Shown here: piece by piece, positions 30,976 through 42,106 of the stretch | Layout of the letters: every line of letters starts with the position of its first letter | Numbering within the stretch: position 1 is the first letter of the stretch | Assembly (NCBI GenBank): GCA_018136815.1 | Contig: CM030936.1 | Coordinates: 6,659,505 to 6,723,504 of the forward strand | Direction: 5' to 3' | Length of the DNA stretch: 64,000 nt | From: Isochrysis galbana | Taxonomy: Eukaryota > Haptophyta > Isochrysidales > Isochrysidaceae | The notes under the pieces: model-generated | The model's database searches: none | Seen by the model: the letters and a program-made list of their open reading frames with translations, nothing else | Told to the model about the DNA's origin: nothing | Position numbers and translations under genes: made by a program

Positions 30976-32116
30976 TCAGGGGCACGGCGCGGCTGTCTCG
31001 GCGACCTTCTCAGTCGGGGCCCGCCACACGGGCTCGTCATCGCCCAAGCGCCATACAACCGCCGAAGCGTAAGATACTGAGGAGTCTGTCATCGAACGGC
31101 ACTGGCTCGATTGTGCGTACCTGCGAGGTGCAGATAGGGCGCATGGTGGTTAGGAGCTGCTGCCGCCACAAGTCATCTGAGTCTATTGTGTGTGCGCGGA
31201 CGGAACTGCTTCGAATAGGCGGTTGGCGGCACCTCACGAATTGTACTTCATGCCGAACCTCGAATGAACGAGCATGGTCGAGTGCGTGCAGTAGGACCGC
31301 AATCGGGTGGCGGCCACAAATTGTGTTGTGAAATGCATGCTGATAGTCAGCAAAGCCGTCAGCATCTTGCTGCTCAATCAGGCGCATGCCCTTGCGGTCG
31401 AGCGCTTCAATAGACTGGAAGATTTCGCCGGCCGATGGGTCATAATGAGTGTACTTGAAACGGCGCCCCCAATGACAAAAGTCGGACGAGATGATGAAGA
31501 GGTTAGCATCCTCGAGGAGGTAGGGTGCGAGAGCGCGGCCGTATGTGGCTTCGGCAGTCCGGTCGAGTGCGCCCACGAGGATGGGCACCACGCGGACTGG
31601 ATGATCCGGCCCGAAGACGTGGCGGATGTACGGTAGGTGCATCTCAATGGAGTGCTCCGCCTCGTCGACTGAGTGCTCCATCGTGTCGAAGAGCCCCGTC
31701 TGTCGCAGCTGATCAGCAACCTCGGCATCGAGCTGCAGCGCACCCAACGGCGTCTCGTACGTGTGGCAGGAAGAGAGAGCGCAACGCCTGGTGTAGAAGT
31801 GATGGCTTGGTCCAAGCAGAAAGATCCTCTCCACCTCACCTTGACCCACTCCTGTCCCTCTCCTTCCCTCGTCCCCCGCCAGGAGGTGGGTGTAGGCCCA
31901 CGCGGCCGTCTCTCCAGAGAAGGAATATCCCGCGTGAGGAGCGATGAGAGCTCGGAGGCGTGGCGGGGGCCCTTGCTCGTTGTGGGGGCTCTCTGAAGAG
32001 CAGGGGAGGCAGCGGGTTGAGGTGGAGAGGAATGAGTCGAGCTGAGACGAGAGGGTAGACGGTGAGGAAGAGTACCAGGAGCCGGAATGGGTGGCACGCC
32101 GGCTGAGTGGGGCCAT
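30976..32116 (-). CDS. MEMO1: MEMO1 family protein, two exons
   Basis: Exon 1 (32116-31233) and exon 2 (31120-30976) are joined in phase 2 by a 112-nt GTGCCG-CAG intron to give 342 residues. The family motifs are all present: RRATHSGSWY at 6-15, APHAGY at 59-64, GPSHHFY at 102-108, EHSIEMHLPY at 154-163, SSDFCHWG at 210-217, HNTICGRHP, and in exon 2 YAQSSQCRSM followed by DSSVSYASA. Human MEMO1 ends with nearly the same YAQSSQC and DSSVSYA blocks. The residues reported as metal ligands in MEMO1 (His of APHAGY and Cys of TICGRHP) are conserved. MEMO proteins are dioxygenase-like folds linked to iron/copper handling and cell motility in animals. The role in microbes is unknown. A GA (coding-strand) microsatellite starts about 80 bp upstream of the ATG. 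Confidence 0.9.
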
Positions 32117-32200
32117 TCTCCCTCCCTCTCTCCCTCCGCTCTCTTCGCTTCTGCTTCACTACTCTCAGTCTCCCTGCTCAGTCTCTCCTCTCTCCTCCTA

Positions 32201-32860
<660 letters not shown>

Positions 32861-33454
32861 CTCCTACATGCGATCCCTCCTCCTCGATAAGCTCACTATA
32901 AATAGTTCTACTACCACTATCCCTCCCTCTGTGGTCTGTGGGGGTCCGCCGCGCTCTCTCCCGCGCCAACCCCGACCGCGATAAGCTAGTTATAAATAGG
33001 TCTACTCTCCCCTCACATGGGGGGTCCGCCGCGCTCTCTCCTCTCTCCCGCGGCTCGTCCACCGTCCGTCGGTCTCCTGTGCGCTTCTACTGTCCTTTCT
33101 AGTCTGCTGCAAGAGGCTGCCGCTTGAGCTTGAAGGAAAGTCGCGTTCCGTGAGAAGAGGGCCAGTTGATAGTTTTAGTTTTAGTTTTGTTTTCGCTTAG
33201 AAAGTTATAATAGTAGGGCGGTCAAACACTGATTTATAACTACTAACATGTGGGGGGGGCTGCATTTTTTGACCGCCCCCCAAAGCCCATAAAAAACTCC
33301 CGGGGGGCTCACCTGCCGCCACGAAAAATTCCCGAGGAAAATGGTGGGTTCTACCGCCCCCCTCGCCCCCCCTCTGCACACGCGCTGGGGCTCTAACAGT
33401 AAAGAACTGGCGGTCGCGCCGCGGGGACGATAAGCTTATTTCGGGGCAGTTGTT

Positions 33455-33895
33455 TCATGACACGCGATTCCCCCGAGATCCGTCCGCGCGATCAGGCGCC
33501 CGACCTTCATCAGGTGCCTAGAGCAGGAAGGGAAGTCACCGCGGAGCACCCCGGGCACCCCACAGCGCGTGCACACGACTGCCTTGGCCACTAAATAGTC
33601 TATCCTGACCGCCCCGACCCGCCCCTCGCAGGAATCGCCCGCGTTCGTACTCGACAACGACCTCTACCTCCTCGACGCTGGGGCCGTCGACGCGTGGCTG
33701 GCGAGCGCCAATGTCCAGGCAGCCCTCGCGGCACTCCTCTGCTCGACAGCGCCTCACCCGGCGCTGATCGACGAGGCTCGGCCTGGGGGTGGCCTGAGGG
33801 CGGGACATGCGGCGGCGCTCCACGCCGCTGCGCTCGAAAAGGCTGAAAAAAAACTACGTGTGCGGCGTGAGGCAGTGTGCTAGTGTACCTCCCTA
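33455..33895 (+). CDS. Candidate captured host-gene exons inside the composite transposon
   Basis: After CCCCTCGCAG at 33631 a frame with strong GC third-position bias encodes about 65 residues, including SPAFVLDNDLYLLDAGAVDA and ANVQAALAALLCSTAPHPAL. A possible first exon starts at ATG 33455 (MTRDSPEIRPRDQAPDLHQ) and would join in phase 0 through a GTGCCT donor. The frame is cut at about 33848 by the 3' end of the retroelement fragment and then stops. No family was recognised. The opposite strand is also open but lacks the codon bias. Confidence 0.35.
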
Positions 33896-35749
33896 CTACC
33901 CGACCTTAACCCCTAACAACCCCCTTCCCCTTTCCCAGTTCCCTCATTTTCGGAGAAGCTGGTTCCGGGGAGGCCGCGCGCGCTGCTTCGGCCAGGAGTT
34001 GGAGAGAAGGGGGCGGGAGACTGTGGTTCGTCCTCTGTGTCGGTGTTGGCTCTGGTTGTCCTCACTTAAATCTCTTAGGCTCCTCTTTAATAAGCGCTGT
34101 GATTCCGACTAAGAGGTTAAGCTACTTTAGGTGATGTGTCGTAGGTCCAGACCTCTTGCCGCTTGTAGGAGGTCCTCCGATGTTCCTATGTTGAAATCCT
34201 TGTCCACCGTGTACAGTGGGCTTACCATCTTCTTAATATGTTTGTTGCTCGGGGCGTGTAACCCCATATTCTCTCGTTGTTTTTTAAGTCTCTGAAAGAA
34301 ACCGACTTTCGCCGTTACTAGCAGGTGGTATCTCGTAAGTGTCGCTCTTAAAATCGACTTAACGGACCTGCCGTCCGAGTTGCCATACTGGATGTTGTAG
34401 AAGTCGGTTAGGATGTACCTCCACGCCAGGATACCTAAGTATCCTGAGGAGGGGTGCGGTCTATCCACCTGATAACAGAAAAGACGTTGGGCTGTTTCGG
34501 ATCCCGGCCTAAGGCTAATCCCCAGAAGTCCTTCTATGAATTCAAAGACGGGCTCCGTCGCGATACATGAGGCCAGGTGAGTGGAACTCTCAGGGGCTAT
34601 GCCGCAAAAGCGGCATGTTGGATCGTCAGCAAAACGGTTCGCCGTAGCTATCCTTCTATGTAGGACATGTTTGAAATGCAAATAAGAGTCTCTAGGCGTT
34701 AAAAAGTTGTATTTATACAATTGCGATACTTGTTTCCACTTTCCCGAGAGGACCGGTAGCCTTTTTTCCCATCTTAGCGTGGATTTTTGTGCTTTTGTTT
34801 TCCTCAATGCGAGGAACGCTTTAGTCAAGACCCTGACACTTACATCCTCTAGCGTTGTATGCGTGCCTTTTAGCGTGTATTCTTGGGGTATCGGATACGC
34901 CGTTTCCGCCGGGCCGTCGTACGCTCGTCCCCACTTCAGCGGAGTGTATAGCTCGTCGGGCAATAGTTGCGGGCTGATCCGCTCGTGGATGTGGGGCTCT
35001 CCCATAACGTTGAGCTGGACTTTGTGGTAGTCGCCCCTTCGGCGCAGATAAAAGTTATGGTCTTTGTCGACTAGAATGTCGCCTAAATCGTGTGCGTCCG
35101 GATCTTCTTGGGGGACTAGCTCTTGCTCCTCCGGAGCCGGGGGCGGGGGCTTCGCTTGTTTTCTGAGAAGGTCTATATAGTCGAATGTGGTATTCACTAG
35201 TCTTGATCTAGTCCATTCAGATATCTTTTCCCACGACTTAAGAAAGGGGGCCGTTCCGGGGATCGCCGCCATCTGGGCTTTCCTAGCGTCAGCTACCGCG
35301 TCGATTTCCGCTTGCGCGTACTTTTGTCGTCTGCGAAGGTCGACCGCCTTAGCGAGGAGGATCGACGACACTTTTCTTTTGGACTCCGTCCAAGTAGATA
35401 ACTTGTCCCCGGCGTCCTCTCCCGGAGGGACCGGGTATAGTCTCCTCCAGAGGAGGCTGATCATCTCTCGCGTCTCCGGGTCGTCCAATACCTCCAAAGG
35501 TATCTTGGCTTCTATCTCCGTTGCCCGTCGTGGGGGGGCAAGAGCAAAAGTCGCTACCACCGGGTGGTGGTCCGACGCCGCTAGGCCCGTGAACAGCCTT
35601 AGATCTATGTATGCCTTGTGCCATCTCCATGTGGAGTAGTATTCCGCGGCGTATACTCGGTCTATCCTCGTGTGGGTCTGATGCCCGCACCTCGTGTATT
35701 GGTCCTTAAGACCCGGATTAACTAGTAGCTGGATATCCGTGAGCCGCCT
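33848..35749 (-). mobile_element. Endonuclease retroelement without reverse transcriptase, 5'-truncated copy
   Basis: The minus-strand ORF (35560-34127 and open upstream to about 35749) begins inside the endonuclease domain (TRIDRVYAAEYY, ASDHHPVVATF), continues through a unique linker region and ends with a zinc-binding domain, CRFCGIAPESSTHLASC, of the type found at the C-terminus of LINE proteins. The copy at 47070-49935 has the same architecture. Between endonuclease and zinc domain there is no reverse transcriptase in either copy. The abrupt 5' end is typical of target-primed insertion. The reading frame has no internal stop. The 3' region (34126-33848) matches the other copies and ends in a T-run. 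Confidence 0.8.
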
Positions 35750-35944
35750 GTTTTGCCGTTTTTGGGTTACGCTTCGTTGTGGGGGCTCCCGGGGGGGGTC
35801 TGGGGCCCAAAGGGCACCGAATATGTGTTAGATAGGTGTTTTCCGGGGTTTCTACCGCTTTACTTTGGTGTATTTCCTCAATCCTGACTTTTTCATTTTT
35901 ACACCCTTAGAAGTTAAAATAGTGTTTGACCGCCCTAATACTAG

Positions 35945-36781
35945 TATGGGGTTGGAGGCGCGAAGAGCGTACGCATAGCAACTTTTTCCCCACGTCCCAC
36001 GGTACCCCACCCCACTTTTCGGAACACGCCTAACATCTGCGGCTAATCTTCATCTTCTTCGTCTTTTTCTCATTGTCCTCGTCCTCGATCCTGTTGTCAA
36101 TGTCGTTCTGCGGGCGGTCTCGACCTCCTCCACCGACTCTGCTGGCTCATCGACCTCCGCAACTGGCGCGACGGGAAGAAGAAGAAGGCCTGGAGCGTCC
36201 GACCCACAGGTCTCGTTCTTCTCTCCTCGTCAAAAAATGAACCTCTGGGGCGCCCGCCGACGCGCCGACGCTGGCATGCACGTCGCCATCGATAGGCATG
36301 CCGAAGTGGCCACTTGAAGTGGCGCCCGCCGCCATCCCCCTCTTTAACCCGATGCCTGGTTGCTCGCCTAGGCCTAGGCTCCGCTTGCCATGCTTGTGTA
36401 TGCCATCATTGTGGCGCTGATAGCGCCGCGCTCGTCGCCATGGCCAGTTGGATGATCGTCAAGTGTTACCTTACCGTGGTTGTGGCGGGACTGGTGCCCA
36501 AGGCTGTTATCGCTGCGCCCACCACCATGGCCGTCGCCTTGCCTGCTGTGGCTATGCTCTGGCCAAAGGCAGTCCCTCAAGTCACCAACCGCTACCTCGC
36601 TGGCCATCATCGATGCTGTACCCGGGGCTGTGGTGAAGCCTATCGCCACACCTCAGCCCACTGCTGTGAGCTGTGACTGAGCCCACCGTGGAGAATCCGG
36701 CACCTTTGTGTCCAAAGTGGCCCACTCGGCCCGCTGGCATCTCTACAGCTCAGCAACGCAAGGGGGGCAAGGGGGGCATCT
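35945..36781. other. Intergenic, unassigned
   Basis: Several open frames of 60-120 codons exist on both strands between 36140 and 36680, but none has a recognisable motif or clear codon bias. Near 36755 AAGGGGGGCAAGGGGGGCATC is a short direct repeat just before the palindrome. Confidence 0.3.
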
Positions 36782-36847
36782 CTACTAGTAGTAGACTACC
36801 TACCTACTGGCCAATCGGCCAGTAGGTAGGTAGTCTACTACTAGTAG
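36782..36847. repeat. Perfect 31-bp inverted repeat, 4-nt loop
   Basis: Arms 36782-36812 and 36817-36847 are exact reverse complements (beginning CTACTAGTAGTAGACTACC and ending TACTGGCC), separated by AATC. Transcribed, this would form a precursor-like hairpin. It contains internal TAG and CTAC microrepeats. There are no flanking target duplications that I can see. Confidence 0.95.
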
Positions 36848-38360
36848 CAGATTTGCGAGCATCTACTAAAGGTCGCTTTTTAATGGCTTATCTTCCACTC
36901 GCAGCTCCTATTTGAAGCTGGGTTGCCTCTCTAGTCAGAAAATGAATTCTATTCCTGTTCGAGCCGGCGAAACACAACGAAAACGGTGTGCAAGTGCCAC
37001 GGGGTCTTCTTCGATGATCTTCGGCATACTCACTATAGTCTCCGCCCTCGCAACTGGAACTGGCAATGCAACAATCACCAAGTTCCCTGGTCATCGAGAC
37101 AGCCATGAGCAGCTTACTCGATTTGGTCTTCTCGTCAAGGGCGAAGTGGGAGTCCGCCTGGCGGTCAGCACCCTAGTCCTAGTCTGATGGAGTGTCAACC
37201 TCGGATCCTACAGCCGGCAATTGCCTCAGCCACCACACTCCTCAAGGCATGCGGAGAAATCCTACTTGTCGTGCTGTCGCATACGTTTCGTCTGCAAACG
37301 GGCAGGAAGTAAATTGTGGGTGAAATGTGATCAGTCATCCGCATGAATAAACCATCCATTGCACGCTCCCAAGGATGGGAGACGCGATTGGCCGAATCGA
37401 TGCTTATTATGGCCGTACGCGCTACGTACATTGGAGTCCTGGACGGTATCATTGAGGAAGTCGCACTGATGCGAGCTGGATATGGCTTTCAGGATATCTT
37501 CGTACTCCACCGTATGCCTACAAAGACAGTGAACATCACACATTGATGGCAAGCCATCACGCCTTGTTCATGCCTCGTGCTAGGATTCGAGCTGGGCCGC
37601 GACAGATGCATTTTGCTGGCATTGAGCCGCGATTGACTTATGGATCCGCTTGGTGGCGCACCGGCCCACCTGTCTTGAGCTGCGGCACATCTCCAAGCCT
37701 GGCGCGTAAGCGACTTTAGGAAACATTCGCCCAGAAAAGCAACGGCTGGGGCTGCGTCGGGACCAATCATCTGAAAGAAAGACAGCAAACGAAACGGTGT
37801 GAACTCATCGAAATACCAGGACAGCAAATGAGCACGTCAGGGTCTGATTACCCCGAGACTGGCTTCTGGGTGCCACCATGCATTTTTCAAGCATGCGTCT
37901 TGAGAGATGTCAAGGTTGCCCTTTGCATTTGACGCTAGGACGCGGTGCCATAGCACGGCAGCACACGCCGACCACGTTGGGAAAAAGAGGAACTATGGTG
38001 TAGTCGAGATTCCTCACCCGTGGATTGGAGCGTGTTGCGATTTTCATCAGTCGCTCAACATGAGCGAGTGGCAGCCTTGTGCGAACGGTGCGATCTGCGT
38101 GTGATTCCGCCTACGAGCAAAGAGAGTCATGGAGGAGGCGGGCCCTCAGATTTCGTCGAGCGCAAGAAGCTCACCGAACACATCAATCAATATCAGAACA
38201 CATCTGGCAACGAGAAGCACATGTTCGAATCCGCAGCTATTCAATGTAAGCGATGAACGAGGGCGCTCCGTATTGTGAAGCGTCTGGCATGCACGCCCGG
38301 TGGGCAATAGAGTCTAGCCGGCGGTCGGGGGCGCAAGGCAGAGCTGCCCTGTGAAGCCGA
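36848..38360. other. Lower-GC interval, unassigned
   Basis: Composition drops compared with flanking genes. Minus-strand frames at 37489-37827 (containing WYFDEFTPFRLLSFFQMIGP) and 37195-37452 might be decayed coding sequence, but I recognise no family and cannot define exons. Confidence 0.3.
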
Positions 38361-38367
38361 CCACAGG

Positions 38368-38649
38368 CTACGACCGCACCTCTACCTCGCTTTCGTCGGT
38401 GAAGTCGAGCTGCTTCTCGTCCAAGGGCTTCTTCTCTCCTTCCAAGGGCTGCTTCTCTTCTTCCAAGGGCTCATTCTCTTCTTCCAAGGGCTCCTTCTCT
38501 TCTTTGAGCAGTGCCTCGATGGCTTTTGGGTGGGCATCTGCCTCCGGCTGGAGCACGTCGTCGGTGGGTGGCGGCGCGGTGGATATAAGGGTGAGCTCCT
38601 CCACCTCGTCTGCGTCCACCATGTTCGCTCGATCTACGCTGCCCTCCAT
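38368..38649 (-). CDS. Small acidic protein with four PLEEE-type tandem repeats
   Basis: An ATG at 38649 opens a 93-residue frame ending at TAG 38368. Residues 48-75 contain four tandem seven-residue units of the form EPLEEE(K/N), encoded by four 21-bp repeats (about 38421-38504). The rest is Glu/Asp-rich. On the coding strand the upstream region is a CT microsatellite. The product would be soluble and probably helical. It may be a first exon only. The opposite strand is also open (Ser/Lys/Gly-rich), so strand choice rests on the ATG and composition. Confidence 0.45.
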   Translation of the reverse strand: MEGSVDRANMVDADEVEELTLISTAPPPTDDVLQPEADAHPKAIEALLKEEKEPLEEENEPLEEEKQPLEGEKKPLDEKQLDFTDESEVEVRS

Positions 38650-38664
38650 GTTGAGCGGGGGCAG

Positions 38665-39760
<1,096 letters not shown>

Positions 39761-39779
39761 AGACGCGCCTCGCTTCACC

Positions 39780-40200
39780 GGATTTGGCCCCGAGACCTCC
39801 TCTTCTCCCATCCTCCGGATTCGAATCGCCACGAGAGAGACCTCTCCGGTCAAGTCTCTCACCAGACGGAGCCACCCTGAGGTTCGGCGTCTTCTGTCGA
39901 GGCGGTCTGCACGCGCTCAAACAACTCGAAATACTTCTGCTGGAGGCAGGGTGGAGAAGAGGACCTCTCCAGTCAAGTCTCACCCGAAGAGTCGGAGGTT
40001 CGGCTTATTCGGCAAGCCGAAGTTTGGCTGTCGGGGGGGGGGGGGGGGGGGGCGGAGAGGGTCTCCAGCGGTCACACTCCCGATTTCACCGAAGTTTCAA
40101 ACGTCGGGGTGAAACCTCGGTGAACAAATGGTTTGTTGTTGAACTCCGTTGCTGTTGGACCGCCCTGCTTCGAGTTCAACTTTGTGTGTAGAATTGATCT
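39780..40200. other. Transposon-end-like sequence before the Copia element
   Basis: Two diverged copies of ACCTCTCC(G/A)GTCAAGTCTC followed by GAGGTTCGGC lie at about 39840 and 39960. Near 40086 are CGAAGTTTCAAACGTCGG and GTGAAACCTCGG in inverted arrangement. GTTGGACCGCCCTGC at 40157 resembles the TGTTTGACCGCCCTA transposon end. This looks like decayed DNA-transposon sequence, but no boundaries can be set. Confidence 0.35.
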
Positions 40201-40237
40201 CACAACTAGCCACCAAGTTGGTCAGGGAAGCCAAGGC

Positions 40238-40414
40238 TGTTTGGCCCAGCCTATATTGGGCCCAGTGACTGTGAGAAGAGCGGTGTAGATCAGAGTAACC
40301 ATTGGAGGCTAGCTAGCGAAACGAGTCGGTGACGAGTGACGATACCACGTTGCCACACCGTACTCCGGAGCCGGAGGAGTAGAACCACTCCTACAAAACA
40401 ACTCAGGCTAGACA
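40238..40414 (-). repeat. 3' LTR of the Copia element
   Basis: 177 bp, TG...CA bounded, the same length as the other LTR and with no difference that I could see. It contains the CAGAAGAGCGGTGTAGAT-like and ACTCCGGAGCCGGAGGAGTA (inverted repeat) segments. Confidence 0.95.
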
Positions 40415-40450
40415 CTCCCCCACAGCGATATTCGATATCGCTGCACAAAC

Positions 40451-42106
40451 TCAAACTTTTTCATTGAGAAGGGAAGAACGGTGACGGAGGAAGGTGTTCT
40501 TGTCAAGGCATTTAGTAAAAATGTCGGCGGTCATCATCGAAGTAGATATCCAGTGTGGGACAGAGATGTGATGGAGAAATTGTTCTCGAGCATATAGCAG
40601 CCAGCGAACATAGTGGCGAGTACGAGCCGTTACTCCGGGGTTCTTGATCGAGTCACGAGTCGCTGAGTTGTCAGTGAAGATGCGGATTGGAAGTTGCTGG
40701 GGGTTGTCAAGAAATTCAAACAGATGGAGAGTAAATTGAAGGTTCCGAGCGGCTAGCGCATATACAGCGGTTTCAGCTTCAGCAGATGATTGGGCGACTA
40801 GCTTGAGTTTCTTGGATTGGTATGAAATCGATGCTCCCCCATACTTGATGGTGTAGCCGGCAAAGGGTTTGGCTAAAGAGCCCCAAGATGAGTCAGCATA
40901 TACTTCCAGAGTCCCTTTTGATCCTTCGTAGGTGAGTCCAAGGTTTTTGGTATGATGAAGATAGCTGACAACACTGAGGGCGGCGTCATAATTTTGGGGA
41001 GACGGGTCCTGCATAAACTGGCAAAGGAAAGAGACATGAAACGAGATGTCTGGGCGAGTGATGGTTACCCATAACAGCGAACCCATAAGTTGCAGGTAGG
41101 ACTTAGATCGCATACGAGACCTGTCGACGTCTGAGTTAGCTCCCGATAGCTTGTGAAATTCTTCAATTCGCGACTGACATATGGGAGTGGTGAATGATTT
41201 GCTTGTGCGTTCGCTTAGGAAATTGGTAGCTACCTCTTCAATGTATTTGGTTTGGCATAGAGTTATCTCACGGACCGACCGATGACGGGTGATTTCAAAG
41301 CCAAGGAATCGAGAAGGCTCACCAATGATGCTTACATTAAACCTTTTGGAGTATTGACAGATAAATTCGTCGACTAATCCTCGGCGCCCCTTGGGAAATC
41401 TGACCAGCATGTTGTCAACATACAAGGCTAAGTAGATAGTGGAGCCATCTTCGTTCTGACGCTTGAAGAAATTAGGTTCAACAACAGATTGTTGGAAGCC
41501 AATTTTGGTGAGAGTAGCCGTATTGGTGATCATGTATTGGTAGCCAGCTTGTTTCGTGCCCTCAAGCGGCGCAAGTAACAAGCATGCAGCATAATTCGGG
41601 TCCTCAAATCCGGTTGGTTGGACTATGTAGAGCGGGTTTCCATCCATATCAGCTGACGAGAACGCCTTCACGGTGTCTATTTCCAAAAGATCGTCATCTG
41701 CTTCATTGGTGAGAGCTAAGAAGATCCTAGAACTCTCATGTCGCAGTGTCCCGCAGAAGGTTTCGGTGAAGTCGACCCCTGGCACCTGGCTGTAGCCACA
41801 TGCAACCCATCTGGCCTTGAAGCGCTCAACAGAGCCGTCCGGGTTGTACTTGACCTTGTACACCCACTTACCTTTCATTGGTTTGCGTCCAGCAGGGATC
41901 TCTTCTGCCTTGACCAGTTTCCAGGCCCTGTTGGTCTCATACTTCCCGGTGACATCCTCCTGCATCGCCTCACGCCATTTCTCTGCATAAACTGGGTCGC
42001 TGACGGCCTCCTTGAACGACCGGGGCTCTGGGATGGGTCCAGTAGGAGTTGCTGCCATGAGTGCCTGTGCAATTTCTGGAGACACAGACATGGATGACTC
42101 CCCCAC
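40451..42106 (-). CDS. Copia reverse transcriptase and RNase H
   Basis: About 550 codons. Reverse transcriptase blocks include WVYKVKYNPDGSVERFKARW, GVDFTETF and LYVDNMLV. RNase H follows (VYADSSWGSLAKPFAGY, SSAEAETAVYALAARN, ADIFTKCL) and ends 35 bp before the 3' LTR region. The active-site motif reads YVDN instead of YVDD, from AAC in place of GAC. Since both aspartates of this motif hold catalytic metal, this copy is probably inactive despite its identical LTRs. The frame begins without an ATG. Confidence 0.9.
   Translation of the reverse strand: MGESSMSVSPEIAQALMAATPTGPIPEPRSFKEAVSDPVYAEKWREAMQEDVTGKYETNRAWKLVKAEEIPAGRKPMKGKWVYKVKYNPDGSVERFKARWVACGYSQVPGVDFTETFCGTLRHESSRIFLALTNEADDDLLEIDTVKAFSSADMDGNPLYIVQPTGFEDPNYAACLLLAPLEGTKQAGYQYMITNTATLTKIGFQQSVVEPNFFKRQNEDGSTIYLALYVDNMLVRFPKGRRGLVDEFICQYSKRFNVSIIGEPSRFLGFEITRHRSVREITLCQTKYIEEVATNFLSERTSKSFTTPICQSRIEEFHKLSGANSDVDRSRMRSKSYLQLMGSLLWVTITRPDISFHVSFLCQFMQDPSPQNYDAALSVVSYLHHTKNLGLTYEGSKGTLEVYADSSWGSLAKPFAGYTIKYGGASISYQSKKLKLVAQSSAEAETAVYALAARNLQFTLHLFEFLDNPQQLPIRIFTDNSATRDSIKNPGVTARTRHYVRWLLYAREQFLHHISVPHWISTSMMTADIFTKCLDKNTFLRHRSSLLNEKV

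Larger units (their letters stand above)
33214..35937 (-). mobile_element. 2.7-kb composite DNA transposon, TAGGGCGGTCAAACA family
   Basis: Both ends match the 277-bp MITE at 29984 in the opposite order: the left end carries the right-type sequence (ATTTTTTGACCG, CCATAAAAAACTCCCGGGG) and the right end carries the left-type sequence (CAGGATTGAGGAAATACACC). The flanks ATAATAG (33207-33213) and ATACTAG (35938-35944) match at six of seven bases, again a 7-bp duplication. Inside are a possible captured exon (33455-33847) and a 1.9-kb endonuclease-element fragment. No transposase of its own was seen. Confidence 0.75.

Noticed and set aside
33536-33823. Minus-strand 95-codon frame opposite the candidate captured exon
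   Set aside because: Its Arg-rich composition looks like the complement of a GC3-biased frame; the plus strand has better codon bias and a clean acceptor.
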